In this document: one piece after another, positions 50,401 through 57,638 of the stretch
How positions within the stretch are numbered: position 1 is the first letter of the stretch
Layout of the letters: every line of letters begins with the position of its first letter
From: an uncultured Eubacteriales bacterium
GTDB taxonomy: Bacteria > Bacillota > Clostridia > Christensenellales > Aristaeellaceae
Length of the DNA stretch: 64,000 bases
Reading direction: 5' to 3'
Assembly: GCA_902800625.1 (NCBI GenBank)
Contig: CADCFG010000009.1
Coordinates: 120,498-184,497, forward strand
Program-made: the position numbers and the translations under genes
The notes under the pieces: generated by a model
Told to the model about the DNA's origin: nothing
The model's input: the letters and a program-made list of their open reading frames with translations, nothing else
Databases searched by the model: none

Positions 50401-52512
50401 CCGGGCGAAGGTCACGGCCGCGCTCTGAACGCCCAGCTGGGCTGCGGACTCGGCCAGATAGCGCTGGAACTCTTCCGCGCCGGGCTGGATCTCGCGCACC
50501 TTCAGCTCCGAGCCAAAGGGAATCTGGGCGGCCTCGTCGAAGTTCACCGTGATTTTGTAGGTCCCGCCCTCGACGGTCTTGTAATAGGTTTCCAAGGAAT
50601 AGCACAGCACGAACTGGGCGAAATCGTCCGTCCGGAAGGTGAAGCCGGACACGCTCTCCAAGCCGTCCGCGCCCACCTGGCTGTTGAGCTCCAGGGTATC
50701 GGTCAGGTCCGTGGCCACGTCGCCCTGCACCTGATACAGCTTGAAATCGGCGCCCACGACGTCCTCGTCCAGGTTCACTGCCACGTCGAATCCCTCGTAC
50801 TCCTGCGCGTCCACGTTCGCAAGGTCGATGTCGAACACGCGGCACACGGACTCGGCGTCCTCGCCCGGATCCGGCACGTCCAGCATCTGGGCGGGGGCTG
50901 CCTCGCCGGCGGGCATCACGGTCTCGGCGCTGGCCTCCTCGGGCAGGTACATGTCGTCCACGGTGCTGATGACCACGGCGTCGTTCTTTGCGCTGGCCTC
51001 GGTGTCGCCATAGGCGGTGATTTCGACGGTGATCTTCGAGCCGTCCGCCAGCGCCGCCGTCAGGGCGTCCCCGGCCCCGGGCTCGCGCATGGCGCGCAGG
51101 GTCCAGTCGTTCTCGGTCTCTTCCAGCCACAGTGCCTCGGGATTGGAGACCTCCACGGCCTCGATCCCCGCCGCGAAGCCGGCCCATTCGCCGTCCGCCA
51201 CGACCTCCAGCGCTTGGAATACCGCCGACAGCGCCACTTCCTGCGCGCCGCGGATGGCGTATTCAAACGTCCTGTCCTCGGGCTCGGCCGCTTCGGCTGC
51301 TTCCGCCGCCTCGACCGCTTCCTCTACGATCTCTTCAGCGGGTCCTGCCTCGACAGTTTCTTCCTCAGCGGGTTCTTCCACAACAGTTTCTTCCTTTGCG
51401 GTTTCTTCCGCGACGGCCTCTTCCGCTACAGTTTCTTCCTCAGCGGAATCTTCTGCGGCAGTTTCTTCCGCGGCGGATTCCTCCCCAATATTATCTTCCT
51501 CTGCGGTTTCTTCCGCTATAGTTTCTTCTGCGACGGGCTCCTCCGCGGCAGGCTCTTCCTCAGTGAGCTCCTCCGCGACGGACTGTACTGTCACGTCCTC
51601 TTCCTTCCAATCGGAAGCGCTGCTGGTGAGCGTCTGGATCTTGAAGGTCACGCCGTCGATGACCACGGGCTCGCCCTCGGTGCAGGTCAGCACCTTCGAG
51701 GTCTTCCAGCAGTCACCGGTATGGGCATGGGCGCCCGCGCCCTCCGCCTGGCCGCAGGTCAGCTCACGGGTCACGGTGTAGCAGGCGTCGCCATGGGCAT
51801 GGGCGCCCTCGCCCTCCGCCTTGCCGCAGGTCAGCGCGTCGGTATAGCAGGCGTCCGTGTGGGCATGCGCGCCTTCGCCCTCCGCCTTGCCGCAGACCAG
51901 CACGTCTTCATGGGGGCAGTCGGCGGTGTGCTCGTGCTCCTCTGTGCAGGTCAGGCGCCGCTCATAGCAGCCCTCGCCATGCTGATGGCCCACGGTCTCC
52001 TCCAGGCCGCAGGTCAGCGTGCGGGTGTAGCAGTCCGCGCCGTGCTGATGCCCCGCGGTCTCCTCCAAGCCGCAGGTCAGCTCCCTCTTTTCGGTATAGC
52101 AGCCCTCACCGTGCTGATGGCCCGCAGTCTCCTCCAGGCCGCACACCAGTTTCTTTTCCTCTTTATAGCAGGAATCGGTGTGGTGATGGGGCTTTTTTTC
52201 CTGCAGGCCGCACACCAGGTTCCCGGCTTCATCCCGGCAATACTGGTTGTGTTCGTGGTAGTATTCGCCCTCCACGATGCCGCAGACCAGCTTGCCGTCC
52301 TTATTGCGGCAGGCATCGGTATGCTTGTGGGGCGAAAGATCGCCCACATACCTAAGCGTCCTGGTCTCCTGCGCGCCGGCGGTTCCCTCCGCCAGCACCG
52401 TCGCCAGGTTTGCCGGAACCAGCATCAAAAGCGCCAGCAGCAGCGCCATGCACCGCCGTGCGCCGCGCAGCACCGTGCCCCGGTTCAGGTCGGAATAGAA
52501 GCCGTTTTTCAT
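47422..52512 (-). CDS. adhesin part 1: signal peptide, His/Cys repeats, unique region, first repeats
   Basis: The N-terminal part spans about 1,696 residues. ATG 52512 has GGAGG 8 bases upstream. The signal peptide runs to about residue 43 (CMALLLALLMLVPANLATVLA). About nine His/Cys units follow (pattern LxCGxxE...HxHxxxCY, about 50-290), then a Glu/Ala-rich stretch with EEPAEEET-type runs (about 330-440). The middle, about 450-1400, is a unique region. Two DUF11-like repeats and the start of a third follow. The last residues ARAPSRTSS are out of frame after an 11-bp tandem duplication (CGGTGCTCTTG) at 47440-47461. Confidence 0.85.
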   Translation of the reverse strand: MKNGFYSDLNRGTVLRGARRCMALLLALLMLVPANLATVLAEGTAGAQETRTLRYVGDLSPHKHTDACRNKDGKLVCGIVEGEYYHEHNQYCRDEAGNLVCGLQEKKPHHHTDSCYKEEKKLVCGLEETAGHQHGEGCYTEKRELTCGLEETAGHQHGADCYTRTLTCGLEETVGHQHGEGCYERRLTCTEEHEHTADCPHEDVLVCGKAEGEGAHAHTDACYTDALTCGKAEGEGAHAHGDACYTVTRELTCGQAEGAGAHAHTGDCWKTSKVLTCTEGEPVVIDGVTFKIQTLTSSASDWKEEDVTVQSVAEELTEEEPAAEEPVAEETIAEETAEEDNIGEESAAEETAAEDSAEEETVAEEAVAEETAKEETVVEEPAEEETVEAGPAEEIVEEAVEAAEAAEAAEPEDRTFEYAIRGAQEVALSAVFQALEVVADGEWAGFAAGIEAVEVSNPEALWLEETENDWTLRAMREPGAGDALTAALADGSKITVEITAYGDTEASAKNDAVVISTVDDMYLPEEASAETVMPAGEAAPAQMLDVPDPGEDAESVCRVFDIDLANVDAQEYEGFDVAVNLDEDVVGADFKLYQVQGDVATDLTDTLELNSQVGADGLESVSGFTFRTDDFAQFVLCYSLETYYKTVEGGTYKITVNFDEAAQIPFGSELKVREIQPGAEEFQRYLAESAAQLGVQSAAVTFARFFDIEIVKDGEKVEPKAPVQVTIAYQDALELGRQDQLNVVHFADAGTEVIEDVSVTDDGTEISYEQGSFSVTGTVVTAPPTSGDGQQYALVVKYDDKYYCVLSDGSLSEVTYFEDSNTVSMDYAIFWTYARNNANGTQVDNLLLPSEASGFDGNQLPKGYYYRYIDPNVASGRTDEPKFQNTDDYWYYQAEAQHPKYFKQCAIVYSDNHIKARDADKYIGVDAANHRICGNVPADQAAEVYLATVTSVPKSGNIYHTVNHIDISIEGKASVKKPLIAGEYWYQVNGEWRKLEVSKENPVTLNLEMDKVPIDADDMKKSVVTAYSAQSGLLNDAFYITGYSQNQQNSLSTVQVRLEGSFKVADLDPYYQYANRLGNDNDNIEDAFSREDLQRRLDNRIYYTVTVSKELTFDLEYEYETGKKAKLYSNDDRQHPLTTTSTLNLSKSFDYWDEGSGWPDYEDGNECPPVTWHRGKWQQGQIIWDTSKGTGSGMDFKLVVAGEGQTDDVAIDITKTILSTDGTQLHPDTNVLNQFTVYQKTNAGQGDWDSVVSTGVGSPAEQGGAEGYKAVHSKSILVGKSGEGTVFDYDVDPGMTYIEEDKDSIPKTFTDTSDKEWHYVSSYIDTEYAWRQNGDENKLHTANGLKSIPDVLGHYRNGAGNDLNNGFLDFYVYNVYTDFVPHKQEIGLNMADESKKIAGEGTAYYGVDKLGAVKPGDEITYEISYKNYRTEAATVTIVDKLDENVEYVSASEGGAEADGTVTWTLENVAAGTEGKVTLTVKVTDGAKTAGKVVNGGDTATVQVGNDEAFTLETVENPVPEPPTKKETAPYEGTGVLGGVKVGDEITYEISYKNYKTEAADIVIVDTLDENVEFVSASDDGKEADGVVTWTLKDVEAGEEGTVTLTVKVLEGALDSKGGEGKVVNGGDTATVKVGNDDEISLNEVENPVPEVPQKQETVPYEGTGVLGGVKVGDEITYTISYKNYKSTARAPSRTSS

Positions 52513-52571
52513 TTCTTTTTCCTCCATGCGTCGGGATAAGAACCCACTTATCCTTATAGATATACATATTT

Positions 52572-52600
52572 ATTGTAGTGTCAGTGTAATAAATCGTCAA
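52572..52600 (-). promoter_or_regulatory. promoter of the giant adhesin gene
   Basis: Minus strand TTGACG (52595-52600), 17 bases, TACAAT (52572-52577), in an AT-rich stretch about 60 bases before the ATG. Confidence 0.75.
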
Positions 52601-52714
52601 CACAAAACCCGCTTTGATTGGGGACAAAAATAGCCTTCGCTGAGGACGAAAATCAGGCAGAAATATGACTACATTTTTTATCGAATTATGGGTGAATGAC
52701 AAATTAAAACTACG

Positions 52715-52752
52715 TAAAAGCCCATCCCGGTAAACCCGGGATGGGCTTGTTT
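52715..52752. terminator. bidirectional terminator
   Basis: AAGCCCATCCCGG/CCGGGATGGGCTT stem with a 5-base loop. T's on the right and A's on the left serve both directions. The region 52513-52805 otherwise has only the adhesin promoter. Confidence 0.75.
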
Positions 52753-52805
52753 TCAAATCGGACCGACAGTCCGATGGTGGGTTTCACGCCGCGCGGCGCT
52801 CCATG

Positions 52806-53219
52806 TCAGGCCAAGGCCTTTGAAAGCCGCTGGCGCAGCAGCTCGTAGCGCGCCTTCTTTTCGGCCTTGGAGAAGTGGACCTCCCGGCTCTGCTCCGGGC
52901 AGTTTTCGTAGTCCAGCTTTTCGTCGCCGAACTGTTCGCTGGTCAGGTCGAACACGCAGCCGTCCACATCGTTGAAGCAGTGGAAGGTGCCGCCCTCCCG
53001 GGGCACGCCCAGCACCCGCCCGCCGAAGATGTCCTGCATCAGAAAGGCGGTGATGGAGCACTGGCCGTAGGTGGGGTTGTCCTCCCGCCACCTGTCCCGC
53101 ATCCTGGGCGCGCAGGTGTCCGCGGCCCAGAGGCCCCTGAGGATGTCGTAATAGTCCCGGGGCGTCAGGCCCCGCGCGTCCCGGATGTCGGCGCCCTGCC
53201 AGCCGTAAAAGCCGTACAT
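52806..53219 (-). CDS. YunG-like protein
   Basis: The predicted 137-residue protein carries the YunG pattern NPTYGQCSITAFLMQDIFGG (about 48-67), then a segment with GTFHCFNDVDGCVFDLTSEQ. The family has no known function; the Cys-His-Asp layout recalls a cysteine-peptidase fold. I start at ATG 53219, 7 bases after GGAGG. It comes just after the Nudix stop, so the two are co-transcribed. Confidence 0.8.
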   Translation of the reverse strand: MYGFYGWQGADIRDARGLTPRDYYDILRGLWAADTCAPRMRDRWREDNPTYGQCSITAFLMQDIFGGRVLGVPREGGTFHCFNDVDGCVFDLTSEQFGDEKLDYENCPEQSREVHFSKAEKKARYELLRQRLSKALA

Positions 53220-53221
53220 GC

Positions 53222-53788
53222 TCATTCCTCCCCCCTCGCCCAGGCATAGCAATAGGCCTGGGTGCGCGCCGCGAAGGGCTGGGTACGCAGCAGCTCAAGG
53301 ATCTCCCCTCGGGTGTAGAAGCCCGGCACGATCTCCTCCGCGTCGGAAGTGCTCTCCCGGAACTCGCCCGACGCCGCGCCGAACACGCAGATATTGCGCT
53401 CGTTGGAGAAGCCCACGGCGCTGTAGCTGTTGTCCAGCACGTCGTCCACCCGTTCAAGCGTCAGCCCCGTCTCCTCCCACAGCTCCCGCCTGGCGCTCTC
53501 AACCGGCGTCTCGCCCGGGTCGATCAGCCCCGCGGGGAAGTTGTAGATCCACTGGGCCATGGCCATGCGGTACTCCCGGTTCACCAGGATGCGCTCGCCG
53601 GATTCGTCGGTCAGGATCATGATCACCGAGTCCGGCACCTTGTTCTGTAAATCCTCCAGCGTGCGCAGGTCCCGGTTCCGGCTGACGATCTCATAGGTCT
53701 TCTCATGCCCCTGCTCCGTCAGGTAGTCCACGTCGTATCGGGTGATGAACTTCCCCTCGTGGATCTTGCGGATGCCCTGGTATTTCAT
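53222..53788 (-). CDS. Nudix hydrolase, ADP-ribose pyrophosphatase-like
   Basis: The predicted 188-residue protein has a full Nudix box: GLIDPGETPVESARRELWEE (87-106) followed by TGL, with the catalytic RELWEE at 101-106. N-terminal beta strands and the substrate-dimer features fit the ADP-ribose pyrophosphatase group. The ATG overlaps the stop of the preceding gene (ATGA) and has GGGAGG upstream. The neighbours suggest a housekeeping operon. Confidence 0.9.
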   Translation of the reverse strand: MKYQGIRKIHEGKFITRYDVDYLTEQGHEKTYEIVSRNRDLRTLEDLQNKVPDSVIMILTDESGERILVNREYRMAMAQWIYNFPAGLIDPGETPVESARRELWEETGLTLERVDDVLDNSYSAVGFSNERNICVFGAASGEFRESTSDAEEIVPGFYTRGEILELLRTQPFAARTQAYCYAWARGEE

Positions 53789-54213
53789 GTTTGATCCTCC
53801 CTTTGTCCGTTTATCCTGTTCATTTCCGCCTCCACCCGGTTCAGCGTGTCAAAGAAGCGGTGCGTGGCCACGGCGGGGCCCATCAGCATAAGGCCGAAGG
53901 TGTTCCAGCCGAACATGTGCCACCAGGACGTGTATGGCCCGGGCACGCCCAGCTCGACGGCCTTCGCCTTCAATTCCTCGGCGATGCGGGCCATCCAGAC
54001 GAGTGGATAGATGAACAGCGTGGGGATGCCCAGCAGGTAGGCCGCCCAGTAGCGCTGGGTGCGCCGACCGAGGATCGCATCCAGCTCGTCCTGCAAGCCG
54101 CCCAGGGGCATGTAGAACAGGAAAAACAGCCCGGCGGTGAAGAAGTCGACAAAGCCCATCCAAAAGCCCGGTCGATGGGTATGCGCAAAATACATGGTGC
54201 GGCGCCGCCTCAC
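53785..54213 (-). CDS. membrane protein with DUF4234-like pattern
   Basis: The predicted protein (142 residues from a GTG at 54213, or 136 from ATG 54195) has two or three membrane helices (FVDFFTAGLFFLFYMPLGGL, YWAAYLLGIPTLFIYPLVWM, GWNTFGLMLMGPAVATHRFF) and a Lys-rich tail. The GTG overlaps the stop of the preceding gene (GTGA), which favours coupling; the ATG has only a distant GAGG. Function unknown. Confidence 0.65.
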   Translation of the reverse strand: MRRRRTMYFAHTHRPGFWMGFVDFFTAGLFFLFYMPLGGLQDELDAILGRRTQRYWAAYLLGIPTLFIYPLVWMARIAEELKAKAVELGVPGPYTSWWHMFGWNTFGLMLMGPAVATHRFFDTLNRVEAEMNRINGQREDQT

Positions 54214-55259
54214 TGGATGGCGATGGTCACGTCGCCGTTCCCAAGCAGCCTCGCCATGTCCGCCGCCGGCAGGTCCACGTGGCCCAGCCGGGTATAGGCC
54301 CAGCTGTTGGAGCCGTAGAACACAACGATCTGGTTGCCCGAATACAGCACGATGTCCCCCGCGGCCGTGGTGGTCTGTTTGTCATCCCGGGGCAGGCTCT
54401 GGCCGATGGGCCCCACCTGCTCGAACCCGCCGTACATAGACAGTTCGATCTCAAGCGGCGCCAGCGTCTTCAGCGCCTCCACCGATTCGTTCTCCTCCCA
54501 GGTCACGGGTACGGCCTCGCCGCCGATGGTTAGTTTCATGGTCTCTTCCTCCGTTTCGCCGATTTCGGCATTCTCCAGTATCCGCCAGATCTCGCCCATC
54601 GCCGGGAAGTATTCCTCCGGGAAGGCGTTGTCGCCCCGGGCCTGCACATGGGTGCCGTCCGTCAGCGTGAACTCCAGCCAGAAGCCCTCGCCGTCCAGCA
54701 CATACGGCGTGGACCCGTCGAAGCCGTCCCAGCCCTCCAGGCCGTATTTATCGATCACGCCCATCAGCGCCTCCATGCTCGCGCCGTCGATGCCCTGCGC
54801 CTCGCCGTCGCTCACGGAAACGCGGTAGCCGTCCGGCTCCCTGGTGATGTGGTAAGAATCATAGTAGATCTCGCCGTTCCGGGACAGGAAGAACGTGGAG
54901 ATGGCCCGCAGGGGCTCGAGCGTCACGTTCAGGGCGTCGTCCACGGTGGCTGTATAGGCGTGGTCGTCGTTCTCCAGGATCGGCGAGCGGCCGTAGACGT
55001 TCACCGCAGTCCGCCCCGGCGCAAGGCCGGTGAAGCGGAACAGCTGGTCGAAGGACGCGCCGTCCACCAGTTCCGGATCCTCGCCCCGGTAGTCCCGCTC
55101 GCCCTCGCAGGCCAGCACGGACGGGTCGCCGATCTCCACGGTATAAACGTGGCCGCCGCCATCAAAGGACAAGAACCGCAGCTCCGCGCCATGGCTGCCC
55201 TCCGCCCGGGCGCAGACGGCCATCGCGGCGCAGATCAGCACGCACAGGATGCGCTTCAT
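54210..55259 (-). CDS. secreted protein with C-terminal cyclophilin-like domain
   Basis: The predicted 349-residue protein has a signal peptide (MKRILCVLICAAMAVCARA), an unnamed N-terminal domain of about 220 residues, and a C-terminal cyclophilin-like (PF18050-type) domain (about 240-349; MKLTIGGEAVPVTWEENES, then GDIVLYSGNQIVVFYGSNSW). No lipobox is seen. It is the first gene of a four-gene set with the membrane, Nudix and YunG-like proteins. GGAGG precedes the ATG. Function unknown. Confidence 0.75.
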   Translation of the reverse strand: MKRILCVLICAAMAVCARAEGSHGAELRFLSFDGGGHVYTVEIGDPSVLACEGERDYRGEDPELVDGASFDQLFRFTGLAPGRTAVNVYGRSPILENDDHAYTATVDDALNVTLEPLRAISTFFLSRNGEIYYDSYHITREPDGYRVSVSDGEAQGIDGASMEALMGVIDKYGLEGWDGFDGSTPYVLDGEGFWLEFTLTDGTHVQARGDNAFPEEYFPAMGEIWRILENAEIGETEEETMKLTIGGEAVPVTWEENESVEALKTLAPLEIELSMYGGFEQVGPIGQSLPRDDKQTTTAAGDIVLYSGNQIVVFYGSNSWAYTRLGHVDLPAADMARLLGNGDVTIAIQ

Positions 55260-55298
55260 GGGAACACCTCCGTTCATCGGTTGTCTGAAAGTAGATTC

Positions 55299-55327
55299 AT
55301 TATACCACAGCGCCCGCGTTTTTTCCA
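55299..55327 (-). promoter_or_regulatory. promoter of the cyclophilin-like operon
   Basis: Minus strand TGGAAA (55322-55327), 17 bases, TATAAT (55299-55304). Confidence 0.6.
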
Positions 55328-55340
55328 GCGCGGGACTGCC

Positions 55341-55369
55341 TTGACTGAAACGCCCCGGCGTGGTATGCT
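55341..55369 (+). promoter_or_regulatory. promoter of the GH4 gene
   Basis: TTGACT (55341-55346), 17 bases, TATGCT (55364-55369). Confidence 0.65.
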
Positions 55370-55396
55370 GGACCCAACATAAGGAGGCGGAATACC

Positions 55397-56875
55397 ATGG
55401 CATTCAAGCTGACGATCATCGGCGCGGGCAGCCTGACGTTCGCGCGCACCCTGTTCACCGACATCATGTCCGTGCCCGAGCTGCGCGGCATCGAGGTGGC
55501 CTTTACCGACATCAACCCCGACAACCTGGACATGGTCACCCGCCTTTGCCAGCGGGACCTGGACGCCAACGGCATCCCCACGAAGATCCTTGCCACCACC
55601 GACCGGCGCGAGGCGCTGAAGGGCGCGCGCTACATCGTGAACTGCGTGCGCATCGGCGGGCTGGAGGCCTTCGAGACGGACATCGACATCCCGCTGAAGT
55701 ACGGCGTGGACCAGTGCGTGGGCGACACGCTGTGCATCGGCGGCATCATGTACGGCCAGCGGGGCATCGCCGCCGTGCTGGACTTCTGCAGGGACATCCG
55801 CGAGGTGGCCGAGCCGAACGCGCTGCTGCTCAACTACTCCAACCCCATGGCCATGCTCACCTGGGCCTCAATCAAGTATGGCGGGGTGCGCACGCTGGGC
55901 CTGTGCCACGGCGAGATCCACGGCGAAATGCAGATCGCGGACGTGCTGGGCCTGAAGGACAGGAAGGAGCTGGACGTGATCTGCGCCGGGCTGAACCACC
56001 AGACCTGGTACCTGTCCGTCAAGCACAACGGCCAGGAGATGATCGACAGGCTGCTGGAGGGCTTTGAGAAGCACCCGGAATACAGCCACACCGAGAAGGT
56101 GCGCATCGACGTGCTGCGCCGCTTCGGCTACTATTCCACCGAGTCCAACGGGCACCTTTCAGAGTATGTGGCCTGGTACCGCAAGCGGCCCGGGGAGATC
56201 GAGAAGTGGATCGACCTGTCCAGCTGGATCAACGGCGAGACCGGCGGCTACCTGCGGGAGACCCGGGAGAACCGCAACTGGTTCGAGACGGAGTTCCCGA
56301 AGCTGATGGCCGAGCCGCCGAAGAACTACGACGGCAACGAGCGCAGCAGCGAGCACGGCAGCTACATTATCGAGGCGCTGGAGACGGGCCGCACCTATCG
56401 GGGCCACTTCAACGTGATGAACAACGGCGCCATCTCCAACCTGCCCGACGAGTGCGTGGTGGAGGTGCCCTGCTATGTGGACGGCAACGGCATTTCCGTG
56501 CCGAAGGTGGGCGAGCTGCCCCTGGGCTGCGCGGCGGTGTGCAGCCAGTCCGCGTGGGTGCAGCGGCTTTCCGTGGAGGCGGCCGTCACCGGCGACGCGG
56601 AGCTGCTGAAGCAGGCGGCGCTGATGGACCCGCTCACCGGCGCGGTGTGCAACCCGCCGGAGGTGTGGCAGATGGTGGACGAGATGCTGATCGCCCAGGA
56701 GGCGTGGCTGCCCCAGTACAGGGATGCCATCGCCCAAGCGAAGGCGCGCTTTGCGGCGGGCGGCCTCATTCCCACCAACGAGGGCTATCGCGGCGCGGTG
56801 CGCCAGCGGGTCAAGACCGCCGAGGAGGTCTCCGCCGAGCGCCGGGAGCGCGAGGAGCGCCACAAGCAGGAGTGA
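55397..56875 (+). CDS. GH4 NAD- and metal-dependent glycosidase, MelA-like
   Basis: The predicted 492-residue enzyme has the NAD-binding start LTIIGAGSLTFARTLFTDI, the NYSNPMAMLT segment (146-155), the metal ligands Cys170 and His171 in GLCHGEIHG, and AGLNHQTWYL with Asn200/His201. GH4 enzymes cut by an oxidation-elimination route. Pattern is nearest to alpha-galactosidases, but alpha-glucuronidase or other activity is possible. No phosphotransfer-specific motif is visible. AAGGAGG precedes the ATG. Confidence 0.9.
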   Translation: MAFKLTIIGAGSLTFARTLFTDIMSVPELRGIEVAFTDINPDNLDMVTRLCQRDLDANGIPTKILATTDRREALKGARYIVNCVRIGGLEAFETDIDIPLKYGVDQCVGDTLCIGGIMYGQRGIAAVLDFCRDIREVAEPNALLLNYSNPMAMLTWASIKYGGVRTLGLCHGEIHGEMQIADVLGLKDRKELDVICAGLNHQTWYLSVKHNGQEMIDRLLEGFEKHPEYSHTEKVRIDVLRRFGYYSTESNGHLSEYVAWYRKRPGEIEKWIDLSSWINGETGGYLRETRENRNWFETEFPKLMAEPPKNYDGNERSSEHGSYIIEALETGRTYRGHFNVMNNGAISNLPDECVVEVPCYVDGNGISVPKVGELPLGCAAVCSQSAWVQRLSVEAAVTGDAELLKQAALMDPLTGAVCNPPEVWQMVDEMLIAQEAWLPQYRDAIAQAKARFAAGGLIPTNEGYRGAVRQRVKTAEEVSAERREREERHKQE

Positions 56876-56959
56876 ACCGGGCCGCGGTCGATGCGGATCG
56901 GCCCGAAAAGAAAACCATCAAACCCTAATGGGCATCGCGCTGCGATGCCCATTCAGAAT

Positions 56960-57145
56960 GTTGACAAAGTCAACAGACTGCACGCCGTTGAGAAGGCCCG
57001 CAAGGCAAGGAAGCGAACCTGCAAAAAAGGGAGCTTGCCCGGCAATAAGTGACCGTCTTTTGCAAGTGATGCTGACACAGCAAGCAAAAATCTCTGCCGA
57101 TTTCTTTTCGTCAGCAGAGATTTTGCGTTTGTGGGCTTTGTCAAC
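56960..57145. repeat. 186-bp element with 10-bp terminal inverted repeats
   Basis: Ends GTTGACAAAG (56960-56969) and CTTTGTCAAC (57136-57145) are perfectly inverted. Inside is a hairpin AAATCTCTGC...GCAGAGATTT. No ORF of note. It lies in the 310-base gap between the GH4 gene and the HD gene (56876-57185), with a hairpin of ATGGGCATCGC type on its left. A MITE-like or regulatory element is possible. Confidence 0.55.
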
Positions 57146-57153
57146 GGTCTGAG

Positions 57154-57184
57154 AGCCTGACGCGTTTGAAGCGTCAGCCTTTTG
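57154..57184. terminator. hairpin with T-run downstream of the HD gene
   Basis: GCCTGACGC/GCGTCAGCC-type stem followed by TTTTGC on the plus strand; it ends plus-strand transcription from the GH4 side or, less well, the minus-strand HD gene. Confidence 0.45.
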
Positions 57185-57185
57185 C

Positions 57186-57617
57186 TTATTCCCCTTCCAA
57201 CAGCATTTTCAGCGCCCGGTTGTACTTCGCCTGGCGCTCCACGTCCCGCAGGGTCACATGGGGGATGCGGCCCAGGTTGCTGTTGTCGATCAGGTCGCTG
57301 ATCTTCACCTGCCGCGCCACGGGGTTGGCCCGCACGCGCTCCAGGTAGTCCTCCCAGGCCTCGCCCTCCCGGCGGCTGACGGCATCCACGGCCTGGGCGG
57401 TGTCCGGGCCGAACTGCGCCTCCACCTCCGCCAAGGTCAGCCCCGTGTCCTCCACGGTGTCGTGCAGCCAGCCCACCACCTGCGCCTCGGGGCTCTTGAG
57501 CCGCGACGCCACGCGCATGGGATGGGTGATATAGGGCTGGCCCGCCTTGTCCAGCTGGCCTTCGTGCATCCGCTCAGCCAGCGCCTTCGCGGCCTCGACG
57601 TCCGTGCTGTAGGGCAT
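57186..57617 (-). CDS. HD-domain hydrolase, MESH1/RelA-SpoT hydrolase-like
   Basis: The predicted 143-residue protein has the SpoT-hydrolase-like metal site: His18, His32 in ITHPMRV, HD at 52-53 in LHDTVEDTG, and a later VKISDLIDN. Stand-alone proteins of this size (small alarmone hydrolases, MESH1-like) cleave ppGpp or NADPH, which is family knowledge. It is the last gene of a run with an adenosine deaminase/SLOG-like fusion 21 bases upstream. ATG 57617 has GAGGAGG upstream. Confidence 0.85.
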   Translation of the reverse strand: MPYSTDVEAAKALAERMHEGQLDKAGQPYITHPMRVASRLKSPEAQVVGWLHDTVEDTGLTLAEVEAQFGPDTAQAVDAVSRREGEAWEDYLERVRANPVARQVKISDLIDNSNLGRIPHVTLRDVERQAKYNRALKMLLEGE

Positions 57618-57638
57618 GGTCATCCTCCTCTGACATTC

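Larger units (their letters stand above)
38836..52512 (-). pseudogene. giant repeat surface adhesin, frame broken four times (probably by assembly)
   Basis: Five consecutive minus-strand frames form one protein of about 4,500 residues. In order: signal peptide; His/Cys repeats; Glu/Ala-rich stretch; a large unique region; about 22 DUF11-like repeats; two Cna-B domains; C-terminal helix with basic tail. Frames change at about 47450, 44284, 40182 and 39787. Each of these positions is the end of an exact 99-bp identity shared in pairs, which points to assembly artefacts rather than true decay. The promoter TTGACG-N17-TACAAT is at 52572-52600. No sortase gene is in the window. If intact it is a very long surface stalk for attachment to particles or host tissue. 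Confidence 0.8.

Noticed and set aside
55397..56875. GH4 enzyme as a 6-phospho-glucosidase acting on PTS products
   Set aside because: No PTS genes are adjacent and the pattern is closer to MelA-type alpha-galactosidases; kept as a general GH4 call.
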